DNA from: Planctomycetota bacterium
Lineage (GTDB): Bacteria; Planctomycetota; Brocadiia; Brocadiales; Brocadiaceae
Reading direction: 5' to 3'
NCBI GenBank assembly: GCA_016188675.1
Contig: JACPHJ010000004.1
Span: 19,808 to 83,807, forward strand
Length of the DNA stretch: 64,000 nucleotides
This document shows, one piece after another, positions 52,121-62,458 of this stretch. A program made the position numbers and the translations under genes. Below the pieces are notes generated by a model. The model searched no databases, was not told where the DNA came from, and worked only from the letters and a program-made list of their open reading frames with translations. The first letter of the stretch is position 1; the number at the start of each line of letters is the position of its first letter.

Positions 52121-54469
52121 ATGATTAATACAAAACGTTTGTCAGGCATACTTCAAACTCTTGTCGGCTTTATTTTTGTTATGCTCGTTACAAACAGCTT
52201 TGCGGATACGTGGAAGACTGAGCGCGTGGACGTTAGTCCAAAATATTTCCATGATTTTTATTCAAGGGCAATCGCTGTTGATGCCGATGGCAATCCCCAT
52301 ATTGCCTACGGCGGTAAAAATCTTTACTATTCATATTATGACGGCAGCGCATGGCGAAATGAGACGGTGGATTCATCCTATGGAGCAGGCGAATATACCT
52401 CCATAGTCATCGACACCGCAGGCGCAGCGCACATCAGCTATTTTGATGATACGAATACAGACCTCAAGTATGCCACTAATGCAACCGGTTCATGGGTAAC
52501 GACGGTGGTGGATAGTGATGGAGGGTGGGATACCTCCATAGCGCTTGATGCATCCGGCAAGTTAGACATCAGTTATTTTGACGTTACCAACGGAGACCTC
52601 AAATATGCCACTAACGCATCCGGCTCGTGGGTAACGACAACTGTGGATAGCAACGAAACAGCAGGCTGGTACACCTCCTTAGCGATTGATGCATCAGGAA
52701 AAATACACATCAGCTATTATGATGTTACTAACGCAGACCTCAAATATGCCACCGATGCATCTGGTTCATGGGTAACGACAACCGTTGACAGCGATGGAAA
52801 CGTTGGTGAGAGCACGTCCATAGCGCTCGATACATCCGGCAGGGCGCATATCAGTTATCTCGATGATACTAACGGAGACCTCAAATATGCCACCAACGCA
52901 TCTGGCTCATGGGTAGCGACAACCGTTGACAGCGATGAGGACGTAGGCCGGTACACCTCTATAGCTCTCGATACATCAGACAAGGCTCACATCAGCTATT
53001 ACGATTTTATCAACGAAGACCTCAAGTACGCCACCAATACCTCCGGTTCGTGGATAACAACCACTGTAGACAGCGAAGGGTGGACAGGATTGCATACCTC
53101 CATAGCAATTGACGCTTCAAATAGGATACACGTCAGTTATTATGATTGGGGTAACGGAGACCTCAGGTATGCTATCAACGCATCTGGCTCATGGGTGACA
53201 TCAACCCTAGATAGTGGTGGGCAGGTAGGCGAGTATACTTCCGTAGCGCTTGATACATCAGGCAAGGCATACATCAGCTTTTATGATGGTATTAATGCAG
53301 ACATCAGGTACGACACTAACGCCACGGGCACGTGGACAACATCAACCATAGACAGCGCCGGGCTGTTAGGCTTGTATACCTCCATGAAGACCGACTCCTC
53401 AGGTAATATACACACCAGTTACTACGATTGGGGTAACAAAGACCTCAAGTATGCAACGAATGCTTCCGGTTCATGGGTAACGGCAACCGTGGACAGTAAT
53501 GGTGACGTTGGCGAGTATGCCTCCCTGGCGCTTGACACCTCAGGCAAGGCGTACATCAGTTATTACGACAGCACTAACGCCGACCTCAAATATGCCACCA
53601 ATGCCTCCGGTGCATGGACAACGGCAACTATAGAAAGTGATGGGGATGTAGGCGGATATACTTCCATTGCACTCAATACTTCAGGCAAGGCTTACATTAG
53701 TTATTATGATGTTACCAACGCCGACCTCAAGTATGCCACAAATGATTCCGGCTCATGGGTGGCAACAACCATTGACAGTAGTGGAGACGCAGGCTTTACT
53801 TCCTCTCTGGCGCTCGATACATCAGGCAAGGCGCACATCAGCTACTATGATATTACGAATTATGACCTCAAGTATGCCACCAACGCCTCCGGCACGTGGA
53901 CAACGTCAACCATAGACAGCGATGGGGATGTAGGCTGGCAGCCATCAATAGCGCTCGACACCTCAGGCAATGCCCACGTCAGCTATTATGACAATACAAA
54001 CTACGATCTCAAATATGCCACCAATGCATCTGGCGACTGGACAACGGCAACCGTAGATAGTCCTGCAGATGTAGGCGAATATTCTTCCATTGCGGTAGAC
54101 GCATCGGGCGCGGTACACATCAGTTATTATGATTGGACTAACGGAGACCTCAAGTATGCCACAAATCAGGAGGAATGCGAAGCGAAGACTATATCGGTAT
54201 CTCCGGGCAAGCTGGCCGTTAAGGTGGATAAGGGTAAGGATGTTATTGTCACCGTGAAAGGGGAAGACGGTTGTCTGGTAGAAGGTGCAACAGTAAATGT
54301 AAAGATAGATAAATCCGGCAGGAAGAAGGTTTCCGTCTCTGAAGAAAGTGTAAATACCAACGAAAACGGCGAGGCCGCATTTACCATTACGGGTATCAAA
54401 AAGGGTAAAGCAAAGATTACTTTTTCAGTAAATAGTTTGGAAAAGAAAATAACGGTAAAGGTAAAATGA
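52121..54469 (+). CDS. Exported repeat protein with C-terminal Ig-like domain
   Basis: A 782-residue protein from ATG 52121, with AAAGGAGAG upstream; the longer frame from 52013 is repeat-derived. A signal peptide (about 1-30) is followed by about 13 tandem 47-residue repeats such as ISYYDVTNADLKYATNASGS and WVTTTVDSDG..YTSIALDTSGKAH, probably beta-propeller blades. The last 95 residues form an Ig-like (Big-1-like) domain with CEAKTISVSPGKLAVKV and NENGEAAFTITGIKKGKAK. A surface or secreted protein of unknown role; it lies beside the membrane glycosyltransferases. Confidence 0.8.
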   Translation: MINTKRLSGILQTLVGFIFVMLVTNSFADTWKTERVDVSPKYFHDFYSRAIAVDADGNPHIAYGGKNLYYSYYDGSAWRNETVDSSYGAGEYTSIVIDTAGAAHISYFDDTNTDLKYATNATGSWVTTVVDSDGGWDTSIALDASGKLDISYFDVTNGDLKYATNASGSWVTTTVDSNETAGWYTSLAIDASGKIHISYYDVTNADLKYATDASGSWVTTTVDSDGNVGESTSIALDTSGRAHISYLDDTNGDLKYATNASGSWVATTVDSDEDVGRYTSIALDTSDKAHISYYDFINEDLKYATNTSGSWITTTVDSEGWTGLHTSIAIDASNRIHVSYYDWGNGDLRYAINASGSWVTSTLDSGGQVGEYTSVALDTSGKAYISFYDGINADIRYDTNATGTWTTSTIDSAGLLGLYTSMKTDSSGNIHTSYYDWGNKDLKYATNASGSWVTATVDSNGDVGEYASLALDTSGKAYISYYDSTNADLKYATNASGAWTTATIESDGDVGGYTSIALNTSGKAYISYYDVTNADLKYATNDSGSWVATTIDSSGDAGFTSSLALDTSGKAHISYYDITNYDLKYATNASGTWTTSTIDSDGDVGWQPSIALDTSGNAHVSYYDNTNYDLKYATNASGDWTTATVDSPADVGEYSSIAVDASGAVHISYYDWTNGDLKYATNQEECEAKTISVSPGKLAVKVDKGKDVIVTVKGEDGCLVEGATVNVKIDKSGRKKVSVSEESVNTNENGEAAFTITGIKKGKAKITFSVNSLEKKITVKVK

Positions 54470-54545
54470 ATAGCCATAGTTTGTCGGGTTTCGTGCCTCA
54501 GCCCAACAATACTGTAAAAACTGAGTTTAACAAGATTCTGGAATA

Positions 54546-54591
54546 GTGACGTGTGACGGATGGCAAGTGTCGGAAAAACGTCACACGTCAC
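54546..54591. repeat. Inverted repeat, GTGACGTGTGAC family
   Basis: Arms gtgacgtgtgac (54546-54557) and gtcacacgtcac (54580-54591) pair perfectly. Related to 552-606. Confidence 0.65.
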
Positions 54592-54686
54592 TTGTTTTTA
54601 GTTGAGTTATGTTGCGATAGGAAATTCATGATTTATTTCTCCGAGTTCTTTGCGGTAAATTCTTATTTTTTAAAAATTCGAAGACG

Positions 54687-56609
54687 TTGAATAAAAAGAC
54701 ACGCTTAATATTATTCTCACTCATCACGGTGTTGCCCATCTTGATTTACATGAATTCCCTGGGAAATACCTTTGTTTATGACGATTACCTCACGGTAACC
54801 AACAACCATTTTATCCGGGAATGGAGATACCTTTCTTCTTTTTTTAGCCAGAAATACTTTGCAATTTCCAACGAGCTGACGTACCGGCCTGTCGTTACGT
54901 TCTCCTATTTTGCGGATTATGCCATCTGGCGGTTAAAGCCGTGGGGTTATCATCTGACCAACTTGATAATCCACACCCTCAACGTCTACTTAGTCTACTT
55001 TGCAACATACTGCCTCTTTAAGCATCGCGCAACGGCATTCATTTCCTGTCTGCTTTTTTCGGTGCATCCTGTTTTTTCAGAGGCAGTAAATGCCATTAGC
55101 TACCGAGAAGACCTTTTATCCGCCAGTTTTCTGCTTGCGGCCTTCATCCTGTTTATTAAATATAACAAGAGTGCAAACAGGTGTTTTTTTCTCTGGTATC
55201 CGCTTTCGCTGCTTGCGTATCTTTTAGCTATGCTATCGAAGGAAACTGCCATCGTACTTCCCTTTTTGATTCTTTCCTACGACCTCCTCTTTCAGAGAAA
55301 TAAAATCTCAAGCCACCGCAATCGTAGAAAACACCTGGTAATAAATTATGCAGGCTATATTGTCATCGGCTGTTTTTATCTGTTTTTACGATTCTATTTG
55401 CTCCATAATCCCGGCGAATCAGTAGCATATCCCGGCAACAGCATCTTCGTAAATTTCATTATGATGACAAAGGTGCTCGGTTATTATTTAAAGCTGTTGT
55501 TTATTCCGGCCCCGCTCAATGCAGATTATATCACTCCCCTTACCTACTCTCCTGCCGATATTGCTTTTATTGTAAGTATTCTATTGCTTATAATCACCGC
55601 TATTCTGTTAGTAAAAAAATGCCGACTTTCTAAGATATGGGCATTTTCAACTCTATGGTTTTTTATAACACTTTTACCCGTATTAAATATTATCCCGATA
55701 AATAACATCATGGCAGAGCGGTATCTCTATATTCCCGGCATAGGTTTCACAATGCTGCTTGGTTCGGTATTGACCCATGGAATTTCTGAACGTAAGACAT
55801 ACAAACTATTGCGTATCGGGACAATCGCCGCAGTCTGCCTCTTATTCATCTGGGAAACAGTAAGCAGAAACAAGATATGGTTGAATGAATTCACGTTCAG
55901 TACGGAGACTATACGCCGTTCTCCGGGAAGTTTCAGGGTATATAACAACCTGGGATTCTTCTATTATCAGAATGGTCTCAACGACGCGGCCATTCAGGCA
56001 TTTAAAGATTCCATAAAAATACGGTATGATCAGCCTAAGGCGCATTGCAATCTGGGCGCTGCTTATGCCCTGAAAGGTTTTACTGATGCGGCGATTGAGG
56101 AACTCAGAGTAGCAATCCGTTTACGGAATGAATACCCTGAAGCGCATAATAACCTTGGTATACTTTACAAAAGAAAAGGAATGTTGAATGAGGCAGTTAA
56201 TGAGTATATAGAGGCATTGAAGGTTAATCCTTATTATGCTGATGCACACAACAACCTGGGGAGCGCCTTAATAGACATGGGAAGACTGGACGAGGCGCTT
56301 TCTGAGGTAGAGAAGGCGGTAAAAATACGAAGAAATTTTGCCCTTGCGCACTACAACACAGCCGTTGTTTATTTTAAAAAAGGCCTGCTGGACGACGCTT
56401 ATAATAAACTACAGACAGCTTATCAATTAGACCCCACAAATGCGGATGTCCACATCAGTCTGGGCGTTGTATATCTGAACCATTTTCATGACAAAGAAAA
56501 GGCATTACACCATATAAAGGAAGCCCTGCGACTCAACCCCAGGCACAAACAGGCGGATGAAATGAGGAAGACCATCAGCAAACTGACATCTCCGGAGAAT
56601 GTGCCTTAA
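54687..56609 (+). CDS. TMTC-like membrane glycosyltransferase with TPR domain
   Basis: A 640-residue protein starting at TTG 54687 (no better start is seen). About 11 hydrophobic segments (about 7-400), with NSLGNTFVYDDYLTVTNN and TYRPVVTFSYFADY near the first loop, NAISYREDLL and LSKETAIVLP, the pattern of GT-C PMT/TMTC enzymes with an acidic first loop. The C-terminal 220 residues contain six TPRs (AHNNLGILYKRKGMLNEAVN). TMTC enzymes O-mannosylate secreted proteins in eukaryotes; here an acceptor is likely the adjacent secreted protein. Confidence 0.85.
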   Translation: MNKKTRLILFSLITVLPILIYMNSLGNTFVYDDYLTVTNNHFIREWRYLSSFFSQKYFAISNELTYRPVVTFSYFADYAIWRLKPWGYHLTNLIIHTLNVYLVYFATYCLFKHRATAFISCLLFSVHPVFSEAVNAISYREDLLSASFLLAAFILFIKYNKSANRCFFLWYPLSLLAYLLAMLSKETAIVLPFLILSYDLLFQRNKISSHRNRRKHLVINYAGYIVIGCFYLFLRFYLLHNPGESVAYPGNSIFVNFIMMTKVLGYYLKLLFIPAPLNADYITPLTYSPADIAFIVSILLLIITAILLVKKCRLSKIWAFSTLWFFITLLPVLNIIPINNIMAERYLYIPGIGFTMLLGSVLTHGISERKTYKLLRIGTIAAVCLLFIWETVSRNKIWLNEFTFSTETIRRSPGSFRVYNNLGFFYYQNGLNDAAIQAFKDSIKIRYDQPKAHCNLGAAYALKGFTDAAIEELRVAIRLRNEYPEAHNNLGILYKRKGMLNEAVNEYIEALKVNPYYADAHNNLGSALIDMGRLDEALSEVEKAVKIRRNFALAHYNTAVVYFKKGLLDDAYNKLQTAYQLDPTNADVHISLGVVYLNHFHDKEKALHHIKEALRLNPRHKQADEMRKTISKLTSPENVP

Positions 56610-56693
56610 AATTTTGATATTTCATTTCGCAAATTCGTCATATCGGCCCAGACGGAATTACAAAAACCATCCGGGCCGATATGAAGTTAAGAC

Positions 56694-59234
56694 TTATCTT
56701 GCCCTATGAAAATGAATCTTTTTCAGCTTTCTCAACTCGATTTTAATATCCGTCTTTTCTTCACCTTCTCCAAGTTTTACCTTTTGTTTTGCCTTTTTGT
56801 AACCTTTTTTCTTGGCGGTAATAACATACGTATCTGCCTTTAAATCCGCAAATTCAAATGTTCCATCCGCACCAGATGATGTCGTTGCGGAAACCTTTGT
56901 TTTTATTCCTTTGAGCGTCAGCCGTGCAGACACAACTGGTGCACCCTGTGTATCTACGATACTCCCGGAGATTTTACCAGTCGTTGCCGGCGTGGGTGTG
57001 GGCGTGGGCAACGGTGGTAATGTTGGAGTTGTCGTAGGCGTTGGCGTTGGTGTGATAGTTGCAGTGGGTAAGTAGGAAAACAATCCAATAGCGGTGCCAA
57101 CAATCAGATCATCATATTTTAATACGTTTACGTCTTCATGGGTATTAACGCAGGAAGAACCAAATACCGACCATGTAACTCCCCCATCGGTTGTCTCATA
57201 GATACAGTTACTAACGGCTGCGTAAGCGGTATCAGGGTTATTTGGATCCAAAGTAACAGATGTGAAATTTGTATTTGTTGAACCAATCGCCGATGTTAGT
57301 GACGTCCAGCTCCAGCTTGAAAAGCCTGATGACGTGGGAATATAGAGTGTCCCTTTGTACACCCCACCAGTGCTTGCAACATAGACCGTCATATAATCTC
57401 CAACTGTTGTCCCTGAAATGCTATTAACAATTTCATTATCAAGAGATAGTCCTGTGCTGGGCGACCACCAATTGCCTGCGCCGGTAATAGAAGTCCTTGC
57501 CCTAAGCCCCGTTTCGGCGCTTGCGGAATTTCCAACACCTGCCCAGCAGGTGTTGTCGGTAACCCATAAGGTATTTACAGGCACACCGCTTATTGTCGTA
57601 TCCTCCGTCCATGTGTCGCCTGTATCATCACTATAATAGATCCCTCCGTCTGTACCGGTTTCCCAGTTGTAACCAGAGAGATATACTCTGTTAGGCGTTG
57701 AGGGTACAAATTGAATGTCCGTTATATTGGAATGGTCAGGACGAGTAGATCCGAATACACTTGTGAAGTCCTCAGCCTGAAACACCTTTGTCCATGTTGG
57801 TGAAGTTGATGTTCCCGTTGATGTTTTATAAACCCTTCCGGCGTTGTTCCCCACCAAAACGATTGCGGGGTCAGTGGGATGTATAGCCACTTCGGTTACC
57901 GGCGGGCCATCCACCTCCGGGAAAATCGGAAAACTCCAGTCAGAAGGATCATCGGTTGTAGTCGAATCGGTAGGATCATAGTTAATTGCCCTGCCAGCGC
58001 CGCTCTTTGTCCCGACCCAGAGTTCTTTGTGGGTGGAAGAATATTCGTAAAAATCCATATCAATCAGCATAACTCCTTCCATCCCATCATTATTTCCTAT
58101 TTCTGAACCTGAAGTCCAGGAACCGGAGGCATAGGTCATTTGGCCAACGCCCCAATCTGTTCCCATGTATATAATCGTGGAATCAATGGGGTCTACCTCC
58201 AATGCCCCGTCATTTACGTGCGTCTCTACTGTACCAGAACCAACTATTGAAGAAAGAATAGGGGCATGAGACCATGTAGCAGAGCTACCATCCAAAACAG
58301 ATGCGCTGATAAAAACCCTGTTATTATTGATTTTGATATACTGCGGATAACCACCGGAAAAATTATTTGTGCCTGTGCTGGTAAAATCCCACGATGAACT
58401 CCACGTTGTTCCTCCGTCAACAGATTTATAAACCTGTGGGTTCGCCGAACTACCTGCTAGAAAAATAGTATCCACATTAGTGGGATCAACTCCAACGACA
58501 TGCACTTCAACAGAACCGCCAGAAGCCGAACTTGCTGGAAGTGCAATTGAAGTGGCAGAAATTGAAGAACCGCTGATAGTCACTTTATAAAGAGCCGAAA
58601 CGCCGCCAGTTCTCCCCATAACAAAAAACGTATTGGCATCGTATACTGAAATAGAGGTTATTTCGGTGGCAGAACCGAAGGAATAAAGGAGTTTGAAGGT
58701 GTCGCTCACTCCACCCGTATTTCTATAAATATTTCCATCGAAGGTTGCAACATACATTCCGGAACTATGTCCCAGCAAAATAGCAGAATACCCACCGGCA
58801 ACCGCACCCGGAATAGAAACAGAAGAAATGGTTACCCAGCTTCCGGATGTGCCGCCGCTGTCACTTGCGTAAAGTTGCGGGGTATATAAACCGCCGGATA
58901 TTTCCGTAATCACCGCATAAATGTCGTTTTCATACCCGGAGGCAAGGTTTGCTTCTATCTGGGAAGACTCTCCGGGAATGGACGAGGTTACCAAGTCCCA
59001 CGATGAGGAGGAGCCAGACGTCCACTTGTATACGCCTTTCGGGCTGTCAATGGCAATGAGTATTTCCGTTGCACCGCCGTTATTATACGCAGCAATATCT
59101 CTTACTTTGGCACCGTATACCCCTAAATTTGTCTTTTGTAATGGTATTGTTGCAGGATATGCCTTTCCATTCAAAAAGCACATCTGCAAAACGACTAACA
59201 ACACAAAACCCGGCAACCCAATTTTCCGCTTCAT
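56694..59234 (-). CDS. Exported BNR-type beta-propeller protein with carboxypeptidase-regulatory domain
   Basis: An 846-residue protein. Signal peptide about 1-27, then several sortilin/BNR-like blades with Asp-box-like elements (YSDDTGDTWTED, VYETTDGGVTWS-type) to about residue 715, a Thr/Pro linker (TPTPTTTPTLPPLPTPTP) and a C-terminal Ig-like carboxypeptidase-regulatory domain with GKISGSIVDTQGAPVVSAR and KKKGYKKAKQKVKL. The Thr/Pro linker is a plausible O-glycosylation site. It lies between two TMTC-like genes. Confidence 0.8.
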   Translation of the reverse strand: MKRKIGLPGFVLLVVLQMCFLNGKAYPATIPLQKTNLGVYGAKVRDIAAYNNGGATEILIAIDSPKGVYKWTSGSSSSWDLVTSSIPGESSQIEANLASGYENDIYAVITEISGGLYTPQLYASDSGGTSGSWVTISSVSIPGAVAGGYSAILLGHSSGMYVATFDGNIYRNTGGVSDTFKLLYSFGSATEITSISVYDANTFFVMGRTGGVSALYKVTISGSSISATSIALPASSASGGSVEVHVVGVDPTNVDTIFLAGSSANPQVYKSVDGGTTWSSSWDFTSTGTNNFSGGYPQYIKINNNRVFISASVLDGSSATWSHAPILSSIVGSGTVETHVNDGALEVDPIDSTIIYMGTDWGVGQMTYASGSWTSGSEIGNNDGMEGVMLIDMDFYEYSSTHKELWVGTKSGAGRAINYDPTDSTTTDDPSDWSFPIFPEVDGPPVTEVAIHPTDPAIVLVGNNAGRVYKTSTGTSTSPTWTKVFQAEDFTSVFGSTRPDHSNITDIQFVPSTPNRVYLSGYNWETGTDGGIYYSDDTGDTWTEDTTISGVPVNTLWVTDNTCWAGVGNSASAETGLRARTSITGAGNWWSPSTGLSLDNEIVNSISGTTVGDYMTVYVASTGGVYKGTLYIPTSSGFSSWSWTSLTSAIGSTNTNFTSVTLDPNNPDTAYAAVSNCIYETTDGGVTWSVFGSSCVNTHEDVNVLKYDDLIVGTAIGLFSYLPTATITPTPTPTTTPTLPPLPTPTPTPATTGKISGSIVDTQGAPVVSARLTLKGIKTKVSATTSSGADGTFEFADLKADTYVITAKKKGYKKAKQKVKLGEGEEKTDIKIELRKLKKIHFHRAR

Positions 59235-59326
59235 AAATTCCCTCCTAAAATTTCGTTCATTTATCCTGAATTTTCATTATAATCAATGCGGCATTAAGAT
59301 AACAATTACGACGGAAAATTTCAACC

Positions 59327-61738
59327 ATGAACAAAAACCTTAAAGGCATAGCCCCTTATTTTATTCTGTCCATAATATCGATTATTGTTTTTTGTAATAC
59401 ATTGGGCAATACCTTTGTTTACGATGACTCTGTGACCATCGTCAATAATAACCTCATTAAAAACTGGAAAAATTTTCATACCCTTTTTTCATTTAACTAC
59501 TTCATTCTCTCCGGTGAACTGAGTTATCGTCCGCTTGTCACATTAACGTATTTCATCGATTATTCTCTCTGGGGTTTAAACCCTTCTGGTTTTCACCTCA
59601 CCAATCTCCTTCTTCAGACGGCAAATACCTTACTGTTTTATGTTTTTCTTAAACGAGTAATGAGGGCTAACCTGTTAGCCTTCTTTTCGGCGTTATTGTT
59701 TACCACCCACCCCGTCCTCACCGAAACGGTAAACTCCATTAGCTACCGCGAAGACCTCCTTGCAGCGCTCTTTTTCCTAATTGCCTTTACCCTGTTTCTG
59801 AAGATTAACGAACAATCTTCACGCGGGGTTAAATTCATACTGTATTACGCTGGTTCTCTTTGCTCATACCTCTTATCTCTGTTTTCTAAAGAGATGGCGA
59901 TTACTTTACCTATTCTGTTGATATTATTCGACATCTTTTATTCGTCATCGGGCAATTCTCTCCGAACACTCATCAAAAAGTTAAAAAGTATTTATATAGG
60001 ATATTTTTGTATCACTGGTTTTTATCTGTTTATCCAGTTCGTGGTATTTCGGCATGTATACGTCAGGTTAGATCAAACCAGGCAAAGTTTGTTTGCCATG
60101 CTCAAGGTACTTGCATCGTACATAAAGCTCTTGTTTCTCCCTTTTAATCTTAATGCAGACTACGTTGTTCCACCCGTAACCACAGGGATTGTCTCTTTTG
60201 TAATTTCAGCATTTTTAGTTACTGCGGTGATTATCATCACCATCCGGATGTGCAAAAATAACAGACACTACCGGTTTTTTATCTTGTGGTTCTTCGTTGC
60301 GCTCTTGCCTGTATCGAATATTATTCCCATAGGGAATGTTATGGCAGAGCGATACCTCTATTTGCCCATCATGGGGTTCTCTGTAATTATCGGCATTTTT
60401 GTCAATAGTTTTAATTTCAAAAAACCCTCAACTGCAATATGGTTCACGATTGTTATAATAACCTTAGGGACTCTGTGTATCTGCCGGAATGGGGTATGGC
60501 GGGATGAGCTAAGCGTATGGTATTCAACGGTAAAACGTGAGCCCAGGAGCGCCCGCGCCCATCATAATATAGGAGTGGTACATAGCGCAAAAGGGTTTTA
60601 TGACTATGCCGAGTTCGAGTACAAAAAAACCCTGGAAATCAACCCTCGGGATACAGAGGCACACTATAATCTGGGAAATGCCTATGAAAGAAAAGACATG
60701 TTAGGCGCCGCTGCCAAAGAATATCAAGAGGCAATACAGTACAATCCTTATTACGCAGATGCCTATAATAATTTGGGCAGCATATACAAAAAGAGACTTT
60801 TTTTTGATAAGGCTGCTGAACTATATAAAAGGGCTATACGGTGTAATCCTTTCAACCCAAATTACTATAATAACCTTGGACTTGCCTATCATGAAACAAA
60901 ACTTTACCGGGAGGCCGTTGGAGAATTTACAAAGGCAATAAAAATAAATCCAAAAATACCTTCAACCCATAATCTCCTGGGGAATACTTACAAAGAAATG
61001 GGAAATGTTAATGCAGCCATGGTTGAATACAAAACGGCAATCGAGTTAGACGCTGCTATCGCCGATAGTCATAATAACCTGGGAATTATTTATACGAACA
61101 CTGGTTTACTCGAAGATGCTATTCAGGAATTTGAAACTGCAATTCAGCTTGACCCAAAATTCGCAAATGTGCATAACAACCTTGGTATCGCTCATGCAAA
61201 AAAGGGTGACTTTGATAAAGCTGTCATTGAACTGAACAAAGCAGTAGCATTGGGATTCGACAATGCGGATGTGCATAATAACCTGGCAGGGGTATATCTT
61301 ACAAATGGATTAACGGATAATGCAATCACCGAACTCAAGCTGGCTTTAAAATACGATCCGAAAGACAGCAATGCACACTGTAATCTTGGAAATGCCTATA
61401 TTTCAAAAAGTTTTTGGGATGAAGCCATCGCTGAGTTAAAAGAGGCCATTAAGTATAATCCTGCAGATGCGGAAATATATTACTACCTCGGGAATGCCTT
61501 TTACGCAAAAGAAAGATATAGTGAGGCTGCAGATGCCTTTAATCACTCAATTCAATATAAACCGAATAACCCACAAGCCCATAAGATGCTCGGCGTTATT
61601 TACGCGAATTACTTAAATAGCCCTTCCAATGCTTTATTCCATCTGAACGAAACGTTAAGATTAGACACCAAGCAAACAATGGCAAAAGAAATAACGGAAG
61701 CCATCAATAAACTAAAAATTAAGATATCCAACGATTAA
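59327..61738 (+). CDS. TMTC-like membrane glycosyltransferase with long TPR domain
   Basis: An 803-residue protein. The first 390 residues hold about 11 hydrophobic segments with NTLGNTFVYDDSVTIVNN, SYRPLVTLTYFIDY, VNSISYREDLLA and LFSKEMAITLP, like the gene at 54687. The remaining 400 residues hold about twelve TPRs (AHHNIGVVHSAKGFYDY and later). It is longer by about six TPRs than its paralogue. Candidate lipid-linked O-glycosyltransferase for the adjacent secreted proteins. Confidence 0.87.
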   Translation: MNKNLKGIAPYFILSIISIIVFCNTLGNTFVYDDSVTIVNNNLIKNWKNFHTLFSFNYFILSGELSYRPLVTLTYFIDYSLWGLNPSGFHLTNLLLQTANTLLFYVFLKRVMRANLLAFFSALLFTTHPVLTETVNSISYREDLLAALFFLIAFTLFLKINEQSSRGVKFILYYAGSLCSYLLSLFSKEMAITLPILLILFDIFYSSSGNSLRTLIKKLKSIYIGYFCITGFYLFIQFVVFRHVYVRLDQTRQSLFAMLKVLASYIKLLFLPFNLNADYVVPPVTTGIVSFVISAFLVTAVIIITIRMCKNNRHYRFFILWFFVALLPVSNIIPIGNVMAERYLYLPIMGFSVIIGIFVNSFNFKKPSTAIWFTIVIITLGTLCICRNGVWRDELSVWYSTVKREPRSARAHHNIGVVHSAKGFYDYAEFEYKKTLEINPRDTEAHYNLGNAYERKDMLGAAAKEYQEAIQYNPYYADAYNNLGSIYKKRLFFDKAAELYKRAIRCNPFNPNYYNNLGLAYHETKLYREAVGEFTKAIKINPKIPSTHNLLGNTYKEMGNVNAAMVEYKTAIELDAAIADSHNNLGIIYTNTGLLEDAIQEFETAIQLDPKFANVHNNLGIAHAKKGDFDKAVIELNKAVALGFDNADVHNNLAGVYLTNGLTDNAITELKLALKYDPKDSNAHCNLGNAYISKSFWDEAIAELKEAIKYNPADAEIYYYLGNAFYAKERYSEAADAFNHSIQYKPNNPQAHKMLGVIYANYLNSPSNALFHLNETLRLDTKQTMAKEITEAINKLKIKISND

Positions 61739-62383
61739 CAATGTGTATTCTTCAATAGAATTTCAATGTGTCAATCCAGTAATTTAATTATTGACAATAT
61801 AGAATTTATATTTATAATGTGGCTAAAGTATCTGACCTTATTGATAGGGACACCGCCTTACAATATTAATTTAGCTTACTATTTTCTTATTAGTTTAGAA
61901 TACGTTAATTAACAAGTCAGATTAAATAGAATTGTTGGTTTTTCAACAGAAATACTGCCTGAAATAGATACCTAAGAGTCCGCAAAGTCCCATAAGCTTG
62001 CCAGTTATATTCTTTCCGTTGCTTACCTTATAATGGGACTTTATAGCAATAGCTGTTCTTAATTGCTAATCCAAATAAGAAACCATTTGTAACGAAGCTA
62101 TTTTTTAGCTTAATGTACAGGAAATCTTAATATAGATACAGATATCACATATTTTTTCCTGTGTTGTTTCTGCTCGCCCTGTAGCTAAAGTCGTTAAAGC
62201 TTAATTTATATTATCGGCAGATAGCAGAAATACTTTAGCGAAATTTTGCAAAAAAAATACTGACTGATAAAAAATCATCATAAGCTATTATTTAGCAGTT
62301 GGTTAAGTTTTAATTAACTTGTGGTAGAAAATGGTTCTACTGCCCATTTCGTGATTAGTGTTTTAAATATTTGCAGAGGGACT
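61739..62383. other. AT-rich intergenic region of about 650 bases
   Basis: No gene or repeat of the window's known families was found. Poly-A/T tracts occur throughout. It likely holds the amidase promoter, but I could not pick a convincing box. Confidence 0.4.
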
Positions 62384-62458
62384 ATGTTGAAACTGTATTC
62401 AGTAATAGAAAAATCTTATCGTAGATTACAAAGGAGCGCAGAAAATGTATTTTCTTAA
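62384..62458 (+). CDS. Possible short leader ORF overlapping amidase start
   Basis: An ATG at 62384 with AGAGGG upstream opens 24 codons (MLKLYSVIEKSYRRLQRSAE...) and stops at 62458, inside the amidase start. Its location could couple translation to the amidase. It may be chance. Confidence 0.25.
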   Translation: MLKLYSVIEKSYRRLQRSAENVFS

